Shown in pieces: positions 1 to 11,133 of a stretch of DNA of 64,000 nt (positions within the stretch are counted from its first letter, which is position 1; each line of letters begins with the position of its first letter). The notes under the pieces were generated by a model, which worked only from the letters and a program-made list of their open reading frames with translations, made no database searches and was not told where the DNA came from. Source of the stretch: Lycocorax pyrrhopterus obiensis (Eukaryota; Chordata; Aves; Passeriformes; Paradisaeidae); assembly GCA_014706295.1 (NCBI GenBank), contig JACSVZ010000001.1:86240237-86304236 (forward strand), in the 5' to 3' direction. The position numbers and the translations under genes were made by a program.

Positions 1-3000
1 TCACCTATTTACAAGAGACCAAATACACACCAAGTTAATAATATCTAGGGTGGTTATTTTATGAGACAGCACTAAACTAGAGCCGTGAATAACACAGTTA
101 TTCCATAGCAATCAGCACTGAGATAATAGCAAATTTTGGTTGCTACTGATATGAACAAGCTTTATATGCTTTTGTATTTCTACAATGTGTAAGCAAAAGG
201 ACATATTCAAAATCTAAATAAACCAAAGAGGTGGGAAAGCATCTTCCAGACTTGCTGTTATGACATTTCTCAGAGAATGAGGATCTGTCTAAATTTCAAA
301 ATGCTGTTGTAACCATTCCTGCAGAATGCCTCCTGCCAGTGCAAGATACTCACTGATCACAATTCAGTCTCAAGCATGGTTTATCAAACTGAACACAGAA
401 CAGCAAATCTTGATTTAACCTGCAGAAATGGCATACCTTGATATCTTGACCAAATATGTAAATATAAATGAAATGACAGCATAATTGCAAGAGCTTCAAT
501 TATGATAATTAGACATCATTCATGCTTCACTGATGCTACAATTATGCTGCTCTAACTATTCCAGCATCATAGCTTGGATACCACATCATTCTTTCTTCAG
601 CAATAAGTTAACTCTAAGGTTCAGCTGAATTCCGAATTAGTATTGTTACATAAATATTTTACTAGAATTATGTTCTTAATATATACACTAGAAAGGTTTA
701 TTCATGCTACATTTCCAAACTTAACAAAAGTTTTGGGAGTAAATACAGAAAATATGGAAGCTCCAGGTAAAACTCAGGCTTCTCAAATTCAAATGAAAAT
801 TTTAGCATGGTTCCAATGGGATCCTCCCCCTAGAAATAGTAGGAATAGATTAGAGCAGAAAATTTTGTGGGAATAATAGCCTTCGAATAATATAAATGCT
901 TTGAGTCTGATTGTATTTATTAGTGCAGATTCAGTGTAAATAAGATCCATCAACACCTGGACATGATCTAAGGATCTCTGTCACTTATGGGATTTGCCTT
1001 AAGGAGATCTAGTCTTGGAATAGATCTAAAAGCATTTATGATTGTGCTGCTATAGTTACAACTCATTATCTCTGCTGAGAGGTAGAGATGATTGCATTAG
1101 TTGGTTCTGTGCCACATTGTCTTGGTGTTTTGTCTCTGAGGTCTGAGTTAGACTCACAGAAGTATTTGCCACGCTCAGAGTTATCTCAGAGGTTTTTACC
1201 AATGACTTTACCTCTGTTGCCCTATGCAGGTACATCTAACAATGGCTCAGCTTATTATGACTGGTATGGTGGACTCACCCTGATATGATTTATGCTGCAG
1301 GAGGTAGGAATTTGGACATAAGCATTTGTTTAGTTGCAAGCAGGACACACTAATGGTAATTTCATAGTAATTTCTCCTTTACATCATTCAACATAGGACT
1401 AACTCCAACAACTCAGTGGAGGAAAGCTGATGCACATGAGAAGCAGAGCCTAACAGAAAGAAATAACAATTGTTGTTAGGTGAAAATAAAACTAATTAGA
1501 AATTCCTAAAGGCATTGACACACAGTCATGAATTCAGATGAAAGGCTGTCAAGCAAAAGAACAACCACAAGCTTGGTCTCTATGTAAACAGCAATTACTT
1601 CTATACAGGATTTCTGTAAAGCAGTAACCCTCTGTCTTTTTCATAGTTCTTTTCCCCAGAAAGAAAATATAAATAACTTCTGGAGAAATATTTTTCTTAT
1701 CAGAATTTAAGACAAGCAACTATACCTTTTAATGTGGTATTACCTGTGCAATGAACAAAGATATTATTCACCTGACAATACCTTTTCAAATTGTCTTTTC
1801 ATTTTCACTACTAAAACTTGTACTTTTACCACTATTTTTTGTATGCTGTTTCAGATTTACCTATATCTTATTAAAAGTATTTGAAAATGAAGGTAGATGG
1901 AAGACAATGCATCCAATTCTGAGATAATATTGAATGGTGAAATCCCAACTAAATGTGGTACTTCATGTAAAATCAGGAAATCTTGGAAATTCAGTTTAAA
2001 TATATATATTTCAAAGAATTTGATAATTTTCTCTAATGTCTTGTCATTTCCCATAGAATTTCCTGCAGAATGGAAGAAGCATCTGTTTCCTAACTCTTAT
2101 TTGACATAGACAAAAAGTTGACACCTGTACTAGATGTAGGGTAATACAAGACTTTTTAGAGTTTTCAGAATTACCCTGGAAAAAAACAATATAAAACAAA
2201 CCAACAAACTTCCCCCAAATATATTTCTATAAAATTATATTTAATAGTGTATATATAGGTATATATATGTATGCATATACATACAGGTAAGTATATGTGT
2301 AGAATTTAGACCACGTAAGTATTCTTATACACATACCTTCATTAGCATGCACAAAGTCTGTATTGTTCATCTCAAAAGCTAAAAACTGGTTTGTTTTTAA
2401 AACTCCAGATTAAAATGCAAATTGAGCAGCACTTAGCTTTTGTGGTGCTTCATTTTGTGCAGTTCTAAGCAGTTACTGGTCAGACAACAAATGCAGCAGA
2501 ACATTATTGGCCACTTTAGTACTAAATGATTCCTGACCTCCGTGCTATGTGACTGAGCAAACATTTGTGGGGAGTTTTTTCTTCTTGTCCTTTTTGAGCT
2601 AGTTTAGAGAGGGGAAAAAAATCTGAGGTTTATAAACAAGTTTTCTCTGGATGCCAAGGTGAGAAGCACTGCTTTTAACGGGACTGTTTAGAGGTTGGGC
2701 ACCAAACATAACTTAGTTTTCTAAACTCTTTTCAGAGAAAGACCTCTATTCTCTCTGGATCTATTCTCATTACCCAGAGGGGGTAAGTCCTCTGGGCCAA
2801 GTGTTTCCAAACCTACTATTCACACTGTGTAGGGCTAACTAACAGACTGGAGACTTCCCTGTGACCTGTGTCTCCCTTGAAACTCTAAACCCTCCACCCC
2901 AAAGCATGCATGTGCCTGAAAGACAAGGAGGGATATTTTTCAGTCTGCTAGAGTGATGTTTTTGTAGCCTCATGCTCAGGTTTGTATTACGTGCCTTTGA

Positions 3001-3484
3001 ACTGTCCTGACTTGGAAATGGCTGTGCGTGGGCTGTCGGACCAGTGTTGAGGAACCAGTTGAGTGCAAAGGGCAAGCCTGGCCTAGCTACCTCTAGGATA
3101 CAAGACTTATGGAAAATCCTCTGTAGAACCACATCCAGGCTTCTTTCTTGGAATTAAAAAGAATTAATTACTTTACTCAAAATAACAATAATAAAAAAGA
3201 ATTATTCTGGGAATACAGTTTAAAATACAGGGTACAATCAAGGAGCAAACTAGGGATGCGCTTTGTTTAGCATCATGGCTGTATCTGTAGTAGTATGCTA
3301 TTGCAGGATGGGAAAAATCATGCACCAAGTGTCCTTGTCCAGCTCTTCTGAATATAGAGAAAACCCATACAATAGTTTTCAAGAAAGTATATTTTCAGCA
3401 GCTGAAGTTCAGTGAGCTGAATCCCACCCGATGTATTCACATGCATAGCAGCTGTTATGAAAACCTCCCTCCAGTCAAATCTAC
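1..3484. other. AT-rich non-coding sequence, no gene recognised
   Basis: Both strands were read for known repeat ends, coding patches and RNA genes. None is convincing. Open frames here are short (at most 97 codons, at 2839-3132 on the minus strand), have no recognisable domain and lack a shared frame with neighbours. A TA/TG-rich simple stretch at 2249-2300 is listed separately. Likely intergenic or intronic. Confidence 0.7.
2249..2300. repeat. TA/TG-rich simple sequence
   Basis: Alternating purine-pyrimidine DNA made of irregular TATA, TATG and CATA steps, with a near-palindromic core around 2266-2284. It looks like a decayed dinucleotide microsatellite. Confidence 0.7.
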
Positions 3485-3586
3485 CTGCTTGTGCAACTCA
3501 GCTGTAATCAGTTCAGCTAGCAGCTGAGGAAGAGGCTCAGTCTCCAGGCCATTAACCTCCCAGCAGTACATCCAGGAGTGGAGATG
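3485..3586 (-). other. Candidate coding exon, unconfirmed
   Basis: On the minus strand a pyrimidine-rich CTTTCTGCAG acceptor precedes a 102-bp open stretch that ends at a CAG|GTAGAT donor. The length is a multiple of three and both boundaries fall in phase 0, giving 34 residues with a leucine-rich, helix-like centre (LPQLLAELITAEL). The patch is GC-richer than its surroundings. I do not recognise the protein, and chance open frames with passable splice sites are expected in 64 kb. It could also be a lncRNA exon. Evidence is compositional only. Confidence 0.15.
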
Positions 3587-4037
3587 CTGCAGAAAGTGCT
3601 TACTGGGAAGTTTACCTTTCTGCTGTGAGTAACCCCACTGCTGCTGCTCATCCCTGTAACTCACACAAACCAAACATGGCTAATTTCAGTAGCCATAAAT
3701 AAAGACACATGAAGTTTTGTCCTTATTGTCTGTGGTGTCCTAGTGTTCCTCACTTCTCAGAGGCTCCAACTCATGAGATCAGTGATTTGGGTACCAGTCC
3801 ATTTTGTAATCCACAACACCACATGTCTCATTAAGGAAGCAACATGCTGTAGCAAAGAAGCCATTGGAGCATTTCACTATTTCCCATTTGAAATGCTCCT
3901 TGCTTTGCCTGTTGTTAATCAGCAGAAAAACTTGCTGTCTCAAAGTGAAACCCATGGTTGTAAAGTAAATCCTCAAACACTTAATGGCAATGGCAAAAGG
4001 AAGAAGCAGCCTAAACATTTATGGTCATCTTCTGGGG

Positions 4038-4057
4038 TTTTATTTATTTATTTATTT
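4038..4057. repeat. (TTTA)n short microsatellite
   Basis: About five tandem TTTA units, uninterrupted. Confidence 0.85.
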
Positions 4058-4084
4058 CTTAGTGGCAGACTGTCTAGAGTAGTT

Positions 4085-4330
4085 TAAAATTTTAGACTGA
4101 GGAGTTAATCACATTTTAATTTAATTATTTAAAGTGTGCAATTTGTCACACCTAGTAGTGATTTTAATTACTTAATAAATTGCTTTGGTGTCGTGTTTGA
4201 ATCTCATTTTGAGTACTATATTTCTTAAAAATGTCTGGATTGATTAATATTAAAATGTAAGTGTTCAAATCAAGCAATTATTTAAGCAGTTAATGACTTA
4301 ATGTGAGCTTAGAAATAAGACAAAGGAATG
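4085..4330. promoter_or_regulatory. Candidate cis-regulatory patch: homeodomain and T-box sites
   Basis: The patch has TAATTA homeodomain cores at 4122-4127 and 4165-4170, a TGATTAAT core at 4241-4248, and a perfect T-box half-site (TCACACCT, AGGTGTGA on the other strand) at 4146-4153. AT-rich DNA gives TAAT cores by chance, so clustering alone is weak; the T-box site is the most specific element. Function is inferred and cross-species conservation was not tested. Confidence 0.2.
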
Positions 4331-5689
4331 TCAGCTAAACAGCGTTAGAGTTTGACCCCGAATTCTTCACACAGTCAATATCTTAACTGTATTCAGCAAA
4401 ACCATTCCTGGAAATTAATATGAGTTTGCATATTCAAGGAATGAGTTATCTCCTCTAACTGCTTACTTTTTTCTGAGTTCTGTGTCTGAGAAAACACAAA
4501 TAAGGAGAAAAATTTCAGGTTAATTGAAGAGCCCCAGTTTTCCAGGTAGGAGTGTTTAAAAAGGCACGAGGAATCTGAATTAGTTTTGCATGTATCAATG
4601 GAAGGAATTATGTTTGCAGACATTTGGTAATAGCTTCTGAGTTGTTTCTCGGGAAGATATTCCAGATATTCACAGCTTGTAGAGATAAAATTTGCCAAAT
4701 TACCTAATTTGATTTTCTGTATAGCTAAAGCTAGATGATACAAGCAACATAATCTTGTTTTAAACCCAAAAAATGATATTTCATCTTGTAAAGAAAAAAT
4801 AACATGTGCAGACATGAAACACTGTAGTAAGTAACTGCAGAGTAAAGAAGCAAAAAACCAGAACTGTAATTTCCGAATCTAACATGCCTAACATCTAACT
4901 CATGGCATTATGCTAAAGTTCTCTTCAGAGAAGTTGAGCAAATTGAATGTACAATCAAAGTGGCCTTAAGCAACTACCTAGGGGAAGAAATTGATTGCCT
5001 AATTTTAACTAAAAGTCAAACAAATTAGTGCTGAAATCCTTAAGGACACTTAATGATCACATGGGGTTGGGGCTACTTATTGGTAGCAAAGAAGATTTAG
5101 TGCATTTCCAAGCTTTCACTGTTTTTCCATTATATGCAGAGCATTTGTTTTATCTCTATTAAGCCTCAGATTTCATAGCATTAATCAGCTTCCACTTAAC
5201 TAGTAATTAAGAGACAGAACAGTACAACACAATCTAAAAAGTCAGAGGGCTCTCTGTTTCTCACTTTGCTTCATTTTTTTATAGCTGAAAACATCCTTGA
5301 TTCATGCCGAGGCAAGAACACAGCACAGGTGTGAACCAGGCTGTACAATTGGCAATAACTGAGAACTCCCTTTCATCAGGTTTTAAGTGGTGGTCACGGA
5401 TGCTGAGTTTATCATTATTCAAAAGGAAATGATCCTAGCATGAAAAAAAAAAAAAAAAGAAGAGGTAAACCAGAGGTACTCTCTGACATCTAGACCAACT
5501 CTTCTCATTAAGACTCTTCTCATTCTTTCATGCTGTTCTTTGTCAGTGTTGCTCTTCCTGTAGCAATTTGATTGCCAGTAAGTCTGCAGGTGACACCAGT
5601 CTGGGAGGGCAGCGAGCAAATAGACAGACTCAAGCTGTGCAGTGACCTGGTGGCAGCTGGGGCTGCAGGCAATGTCTGGGAGATTCAAT
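4331..5689. other. Non-coding sequence with an A16 run
   Basis: A 140-codon minus-strand open frame at 4393-4815 has no recognisable domain and is treated as chance. A16 lies at 5443-5458. No known repeat family was recognised before the repeat copy starting near 5690. Confidence 0.6.
5443..5458. repeat. Poly-A run (A16)
   Basis: Sixteen uninterrupted adenines followed by a purine-rich segment. No upstream processed-pseudogene body was recognised, so it is scored as a simple repeat only. Confidence 0.9.
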
Positions 5690-5950
5690 ATCAATAAACA
5701 TCTGTCTAAATACTCATGAGGAACTTGATATATGAACATCTGAGCATTTGTGGTACTATGGGGTAGGTTGTACAGAATGAGGGGACTAATTGGTTTCTAC
5801 TTCTGCCTTAAAGAAATCTTGAGTTAATGGCATTATTGCTTCCAACCTCCTAGCTACTACACTTCACCTCGGGTGAAAAATAACAGCAACAAAAAAACCC
5901 ACCCTGATGCCTTGAAATTGCCTTTCCAGGTCTGATGATTCTATTATCTT
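5690..5950. repeat. Unclassified dispersed repeat, copy 1
   Basis: This block matches 7537-8015 in the same orientation through several separated anchors in the same order. The 16-mer at 5703-5718 is identical to 7550-7565. A middle segment (5821-5855 against 7875-7910) and a right segment (5906-5927 against 7974-7995, one mismatch in 22) are also clear. Copy 1 is continuous where copy 2 carries a CR1. On the minus strand both copies read the same frame near the left anchor and share the peptide HEYLD, so a decayed coding part of a transposon is possible. I cannot assign a family. A local segmental duplication is the alternative. Confidence 0.6.
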
Positions 5951-7536
5951 GGGAAATGTGTTCCCAGCCTAATCTTATGTTTGTCAGGTCTTTTTGTTCA
6001 AACGTGGCTCTTCCCACCTTCTGATAATACACTGTTGTTATTTTGACTTTCCTGCAACCCTGTCTTTCTGTCTAAAAGGCATTTCTAGACAAATTCATGT
6101 CTTCCTTCATCCTAAATTCTCTGCCACAATCTGCTATTTACAGTCATCTGACAAGCAATTGGCTCATTCTCTGTGAGGCATACAGCAAATGTGTAGTTCC
6201 TTCATCCCAGAAGAAAAAGAAAGCAAGATTTTTTTCTCTTCTGTATTGGGCCAGCACAGCGAAAAAACCTCTATTTTGTTCCTCCTTCTGAAATATTTTT
6301 TATGAGTTTTGGTAAATCTTGTAAATTCCCTAAGTTTTGGATTTTTCTGTGGAAAGACTACGTGCACACATTGATATACTGATATATGTGTTTGTATAGA
6401 TAATTGGATAATTGGGGTATAGATAGTTGGATAAACATACATGTAGTTATATATCTGGTGAAATTTTGCGTCAAAGAATGTATTTCATAATGCATGGGTT
6501 AATAATTTTGAGGTGCTCAGACAGCGTTTATAACTTGTGTGAAAATCAAAATTTACCTTATTCTTGCATGATGAGACTATGGAATAAGGAATAAGACAGT
6601 AGAGGGGGGTCATGAGCTTAGAGAAAGGAAAACTGGGGCATATAAAACCCCAGACTCTCCTTAACTAACAGCTCGTCCCAGGCAGCAAGTTTGTTACTCT
6701 GTCTGCTTCAGTAAAGAGAGAAAGCAAACCACTGGGTTTAATGCACTCCAGTAGTGTTGGGTGACATATCTGTGGTTTTATCTTTCTTAATTTCAAAAGA
6801 CTGGAGATCAGGGGGAAAATAACATTAAGAATACATATGGGTATTACATGGCTCCTTTGTGTGCAATTCCCTACTTTGTTGTATACTCCTGTATAACCTC
6901 AGGGACGTGAGTCATAGCATTCACATTTTTAGACTCATTTTAGACACTTTTCTAGGACTTCAGATCCCCTGAGCTCGCAAAGGTTCAAGTTTGGTTTATT
7001 GCCTTTCTCTCTGCGTACAATTAGTTGAAGCCATATAAATATTTAAGACTACCTATACAGAGAGATAAATACTCCATACAGATTACTTATAAAGAGTGAT
7101 TCTAGTACGTAGAAGGAGGCTGGAGTGGAATTCAGACCTATGAATCAAAACACTATGTCAGTGAGCCTCCTCTGAATTTCTGTTCAAGCAGGAGACCGCA
7201 TTATGAAATGATTAAGCTACTCAGCCGTGAATAGGAGCCCAGCGTACTGATCCATCTCCTTAGGATAATCCACGGCTTTTATTTGGAGGTCATTTCACAG
7301 CATAAATCATTAGATCAGAGATTTTAAAGGTCTCCTGCCCTTTGCAGAGTAGATGAAAGACCTCCAGGCTAGCCAACATGGCTAGTTCAGTTCAGCACAT
7401 ATCCTCAGAGGAGGAGCTGGCTCTCTGGACTGAGAGCAGATACAGATAGCCATGCTCAGCCTCCTACAGAGCAAGGTTCAGGCCTCCCTCTGTCAGGTGA
7501 TATTTCCCACTAACTGGCTGTGGAGCCCTGCACAGC
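5951..7536. other. Non-coding sequence between the two repeat copies
   Basis: A TATA-box-bearing patch near 6640 is listed separately. Around 6360-6445 there is a loose TA-rich run with partial repeats of GATAATTG. Otherwise no family or coding patch was recognised. Confidence 0.6.
6600..6720 (+). promoter_or_regulatory. Core-promoter-like patch with TATA box
   Basis: A TATAAAA box at 6641-6647 lies between GGGG and CCCC flanks and is followed within about 30 bp by a pyrimidine-rich possible start region. This arrangement resembles the U3/R part of an LTR, but I found no convincing TG...CA termini or target-site duplication. A chance TATA box in AT-rich DNA is the alternative. Confidence 0.2.
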
Positions 7537-8015
7537 ACCAATGCACACGTGTCTAAATACTCATGTTTAATGTGGTCATATACAAGCACCTGAGCTTTTG
7601 CGGTACTGCAGAAAAAGTCTGTATAATCACAGAGTCGTTTAGGTGAGAAAACACCTTCAAGGTTGTTGAGTCCAGCCATCAACCAAGAACTGCCAATCCA
7701 CCACTGCACCCAGTCAGTGCCCCATCTAGACATCTTTTAAATACCTCCAGGGATGGTGACTCATCCAAATTGCTTGTTTGAACAGCATGCGGCAGCAAAT
7801 CAGTCAAACTGAAATATGTGCAGAAGGAGGTGACTAATGGCTTACGCTTGCTGCATCTCTGTTATGAAAGCAGGGAATTAATGACATCACTGCTTTCAAC
7901 ATCCTGGCTGCTGTATTTAAGCTGCAGTCAAAAAACCAACACCAAAAAATAAGAGAAAAAAAATTTACAAATGGATGCCTTGAAACTGCCTTTCCCAGTT
8001 TGATGTGCCCATCAC
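7537..8015. repeat. Unclassified dispersed repeat, copy 2, split by CR1
   Basis: This is the second copy of the repeat at 5690-5950, in direct orientation. Homology runs from about 7537 to 7624, stops at the CR1 fragment, and resumes at about 7804 through 8015. Removing the CR1 restores collinearity with copy 1, so the repeat is older than the CR1 insertion. The family is unknown. Confidence 0.6.
7625..7803 (-). mobile_element. CR1 LINE 3' fragment
   Basis: Reading the plus strand gives the reverse complement of a CR1 3' end: a decayed AATCACAGAG tail, then the segment 'gttgagtccagccatcaacc' and the conserved 'ctccagggatggtgactc'. The match is to an older CR1 subfamily type as I remember it. 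The copy is diverged and 5'-truncated, as CR1 copies usually are. It sits inside the unclassified repeat 7537-8015. Confidence 0.85.
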
Positions 8016-8519
8016 ATATGTAAGAAGACTAGCTACCTAAGTGGCACCCAATATAATCATTCTGCTAGAGTCTCATATTCCCTTTTGATACTAAAACTCT
8101 TATGCTGATTGTCAAAAGTGGAATCTTGACTTTACCCCGTTACATCTCTTTACTTTGCAATCCTTAAAAAGCAAAGAAGACAGAACAATGCTTTCTTAAA
8201 CAGCTGAGTTTTAATATATATTTTTAAAAGTTCCTTTTCAGTTGCTTTTTGCATATTTTATTTTGTTACTTTTGCTGTGTGTTTTTATTGTTTTTTTTCT
8301 TCCAAGTAAAATTACTACTAATACCACACCAGTAAAAAAATTGCACGCAATCAAGCACAAGCTGGTTTAAAAAATAGATTTATGCTGAAATCACATCTTT
8401 TAAAATAAGCAATTCATTGCTCTAATCAGTTTTTCTTTCATCTTTTCTACCCCTTACCATTAAAAGAAGCAGGATTATTAAAGTGCATAAGCTTAGTCAT
8501 TAGCAGATTGTTAAGATGC

Positions 8520-8600
8520 TGCAGTGATTGACATCTGTCTTTTTCTATATTAGCAGCTTAATCTGCCGATATGGCCAATCAAAACAAAAATAGGTTGATT
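8520..8600. promoter_or_regulatory. Candidate regulatory patch with PBX/MEIS-like site
   Basis: TGATTGACA at 8525-8533 matches the PBX/MEIS composite motif. It is followed by TAATCT and by a CCAAT box at 8575-8579. The patch looks less simple-sequence-like than its surroundings. Conservation was not tested, so this is an inference. Confidence 0.2.
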
Positions 8601-9582
8601 ATTTGGTGAGTGCTTAGCTCAAACAGGTAATTTAACCTGCCTGTATAATCAGAACACTGATATACTTTTAGAGATCACCCGACAGAAGCAAACAGTTCTG
8701 AAGGCTTTCAAGTTATTGTGCCATTGGATTTGAAGCAGGTATGTGAGGTGAAAGTCATGGTAAAAACTTGTCACTATTTTGTTCCTAACCAATAATCGCA
8801 ATTCAATGTGTATGTATCTACATAAAACACCTTGAAAGAGGATATGAAGTTTAGTTTTGTTCCATAAGTTTTCCAATTGCTCTCATTCCAAAAAGAAGAA
8901 AAAGGAAGGAAAAAAGTCATTTAATTGAAGTTTTGTTTGCCTTCAGAGTGATTCCTTGGAGCTACCTTATTGTGCTTGTATTTTCAATTCCAACCAAAAT
9001 GACCTTACATTCTGTAAACAAGGCCTTTGAAGAAGGAAAGCAGTGTTTTCATGCTAGCTCACTGCCAGCTGTGCTGCCTTTCATCTTTTTACTATTACAG
9101 AGCTTTTACAAAGGAAAAAACAACAAGTGAATTTTTATAATTAACAGTACACCTTGACCTGCATCTCATGGTTAAAATATTTACATCAGCAGCATGTCAG
9201 ATAGAAGTGAACAATGCTGCAGTAAATTAGGAGCAGCAAACCTTTTCAAAAAGACTGCAAAACCTTTCCACAAAAGTAGCAAGATAAAAACACTTGAGCC
9301 CTGAGTGCTCCTTAAACCAAAATACATGTAGCGCTCTTAAAATGCCTTTAAATGGAACTTAATTTAGTAGTAGTAGTAAAATCTCTATCCATTAGTGTTC
9401 CATGTTTCATCTAACAACTGCAAATGCGTAGAAAGCTTTGGTTGATTAAACTTTAGGAAACTGTCAGTATACTGCTGCACTGATATAAATTGAGGTGATG
9501 AGCACAGGACTATATGCAGGCTGAATATAGTGTACACAGCTGCCATTTTTTTACTTAAGCCACTGAAACTGGCTTAACACTC

Positions 9583-9598
9583 AAAAAAAAAAAAAAAA
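9583..9598. repeat. Poly-A run (A16)
   Basis: Sixteen uninterrupted adenines. No retrocopy body was recognised upstream. Confidence 0.9.
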
Positions 9599-9989
9599 TG
9601 AGTTTCCTTCACATTTGGAGGACCTGAGAATACGCACGTGGTAAATTGCCACAATTGTGTTCTTGTGGCATACTTAAACTACGTAGAGTTTAAAACATAT
9701 TAATCAGGAAAATAAAAAAAGAATATTTGATTGGTGAAGAATTAACGTCAACAAGATTCCAAGAATGCCACTTTTCCATCCACAGCTGGTACTACAAGCA
9801 GATCACTAAGAAATTCAGGGCATTGCCATAAATCCTCACATTTAAAGTGGCCTGGGAAATAATAGTCACTTATAAGGCAGTAAACAGATTGAGATTTTTT
9901 TTTTTTTTAATCTAATTGCCTTTTTTCATGTCAAGGTAGTATCAAAGTGATAAGTACAATCAATGATCCCCACCCAGGTCATTTCCTGA

Positions 9990-10245
9990 CCTGGGAATAA
10001 CTTTAGACTGAAAGAGAATGGGTTTGGATACTAGCAAGAAATTCTTTACTGTGAGGGTGGTGAGGCACTGGTACAGGTTGCCCAGAGAAGCTGTGGATGC
10101 CCCATCCCTGGAAGTGCTCACGGCCAGGTTGGATGGGGCACTGACCACCTGGTGTAGTGGAATGTGTCCCCGCCCATGGCAGCGGGGTTGCATCTAGATG
10201 ATCTTTAAGGTCTATTCCAAAACATTCTTTGATTCTATGATTCTG
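9990..10245 (+). mobile_element. CR1 LINE 3' end
   Basis: This is a well-preserved CR1 3' segment in sense orientation. It contains the landmark 'aagaaattctttactgtgag', then 'gatgccccatccctggaagt', the 'tgtccccgcccatggcag' stretch, and the terminal octamer repeat GATTCTATGATTCTG at 10231-10245. It is 5'-truncated. A second sense-oriented CR1 piece lies about 720 bp downstream. Confidence 0.95.
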
Positions 10246-10964
10246 ATTTAAGCATCAAAGTCCATTTAGATAAAAAAGTGAAAGGAAATGAAGTGAAGCC
10301 AGCAGACATTAATCTGTATTTATTATGTGAGAGTAAAATTAATAAACTTTAATTAATCCTTGAAATGGACATGCTTGGACCCACAGATGCTTTGATCCAA
10401 TGTTTTTTAACTAGCTCTACTGAATAAGCTGCCACAGTGTGAAGTATAAAATCGTGTGTCTTTCCCAACTAAATTCATGGAGGTAACTAAGCATTTCATG
10501 GCTAGAGATGTAATTTGTCATATTAATGAAATATTCCTTTTAAAAAAATCTATATACAGCCTATTCTGCTGTTGAATAATTTATACAGACAACAGTGCTC
10601 TTTGAAAAAGAATTCTCATTACCATTACAAAGGAAAGGTAGTACACGATCTTTCTGACCACATATCCTATTGTGATGCTAAGAGCACTTTATTGTATCAT
10701 TGAAAGACTTTTACCCCTAACTACAGTAATGTGACACTAATAAAGTATTGCCCATGTAGGAAACAAAAATTGCGTTCTTCCTTTTCCTACATGTTTAGTT
10801 CTCTGGTCTATGTGTTCCACTCACAATCACAGGTTCAGCCTGCCTATCCGTGGATACTGATGCAAGTGCCAAAGAAAGGAAAATAGAATCAAAACTTAAA
10901 CTGGAAAGGTCATCTTGAAATCACCTGATCAACCTACTTCAAAACCAATCGGACCAGTTCCTCT
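10246..10964. other. Sequence between two CR1 fragments
   Basis: Mostly unassigned. A weak match to the reverse-complement CR1 tail (a GAATC element followed by 'ctggaaaggtcatcttgaaa') lies around 10887-10935. If real, it would be an old CR1 piece in minus orientation next to the plus-strand one at 10965. Confidence 0.5.
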
Positions 10965-11133
10965 TGAATACCTAAAGATGTTCAAGACCAGGTTGGATAC
11001 AATTCTGAGCAACTTGGTCTATTGAAAGGTGTCCCTGCCCATGGTGGGGGGTTGGAACTGGATGACTTTGAATATCTCTTCCAGTTCAACCCAATCTATG
11101 ATTTGTGTTCTATGATTTTGAGTCTATGATTCT
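10965..11133 (+). mobile_element. CR1 LINE 3' end
   Basis: A sense-oriented CR1 3' terminus: 'gttcaagaccaggttggata', 'ggtgtccctgcccatggtgg', 'ggttggaactggatgac', and degenerate ATTCTATG-type repeats at 11108-11133. It is more diverged than the copy at 9990-10245, with an interrupted tail. Confidence 0.92.

Larger units (their letters stand above)
8016..9989. other. Non-coding sequence
   Basis: It contains the candidate regulatory patch 8520-8600, a short TAG triplet run at 9367-9380, A16 at 9583-9598 and T14 at 9895-9908. Open frames at 8649-8876 (-) and 8933-9130 (+) show no recognisable domain. Confidence 0.6.

Noticed and set aside
4393..4815. 140-codon minus-strand open frame
   Set aside because: No recognisable domain, no splice or promoter context. 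Frames of this length are expected by chance in 64 kb of AT-rich DNA.
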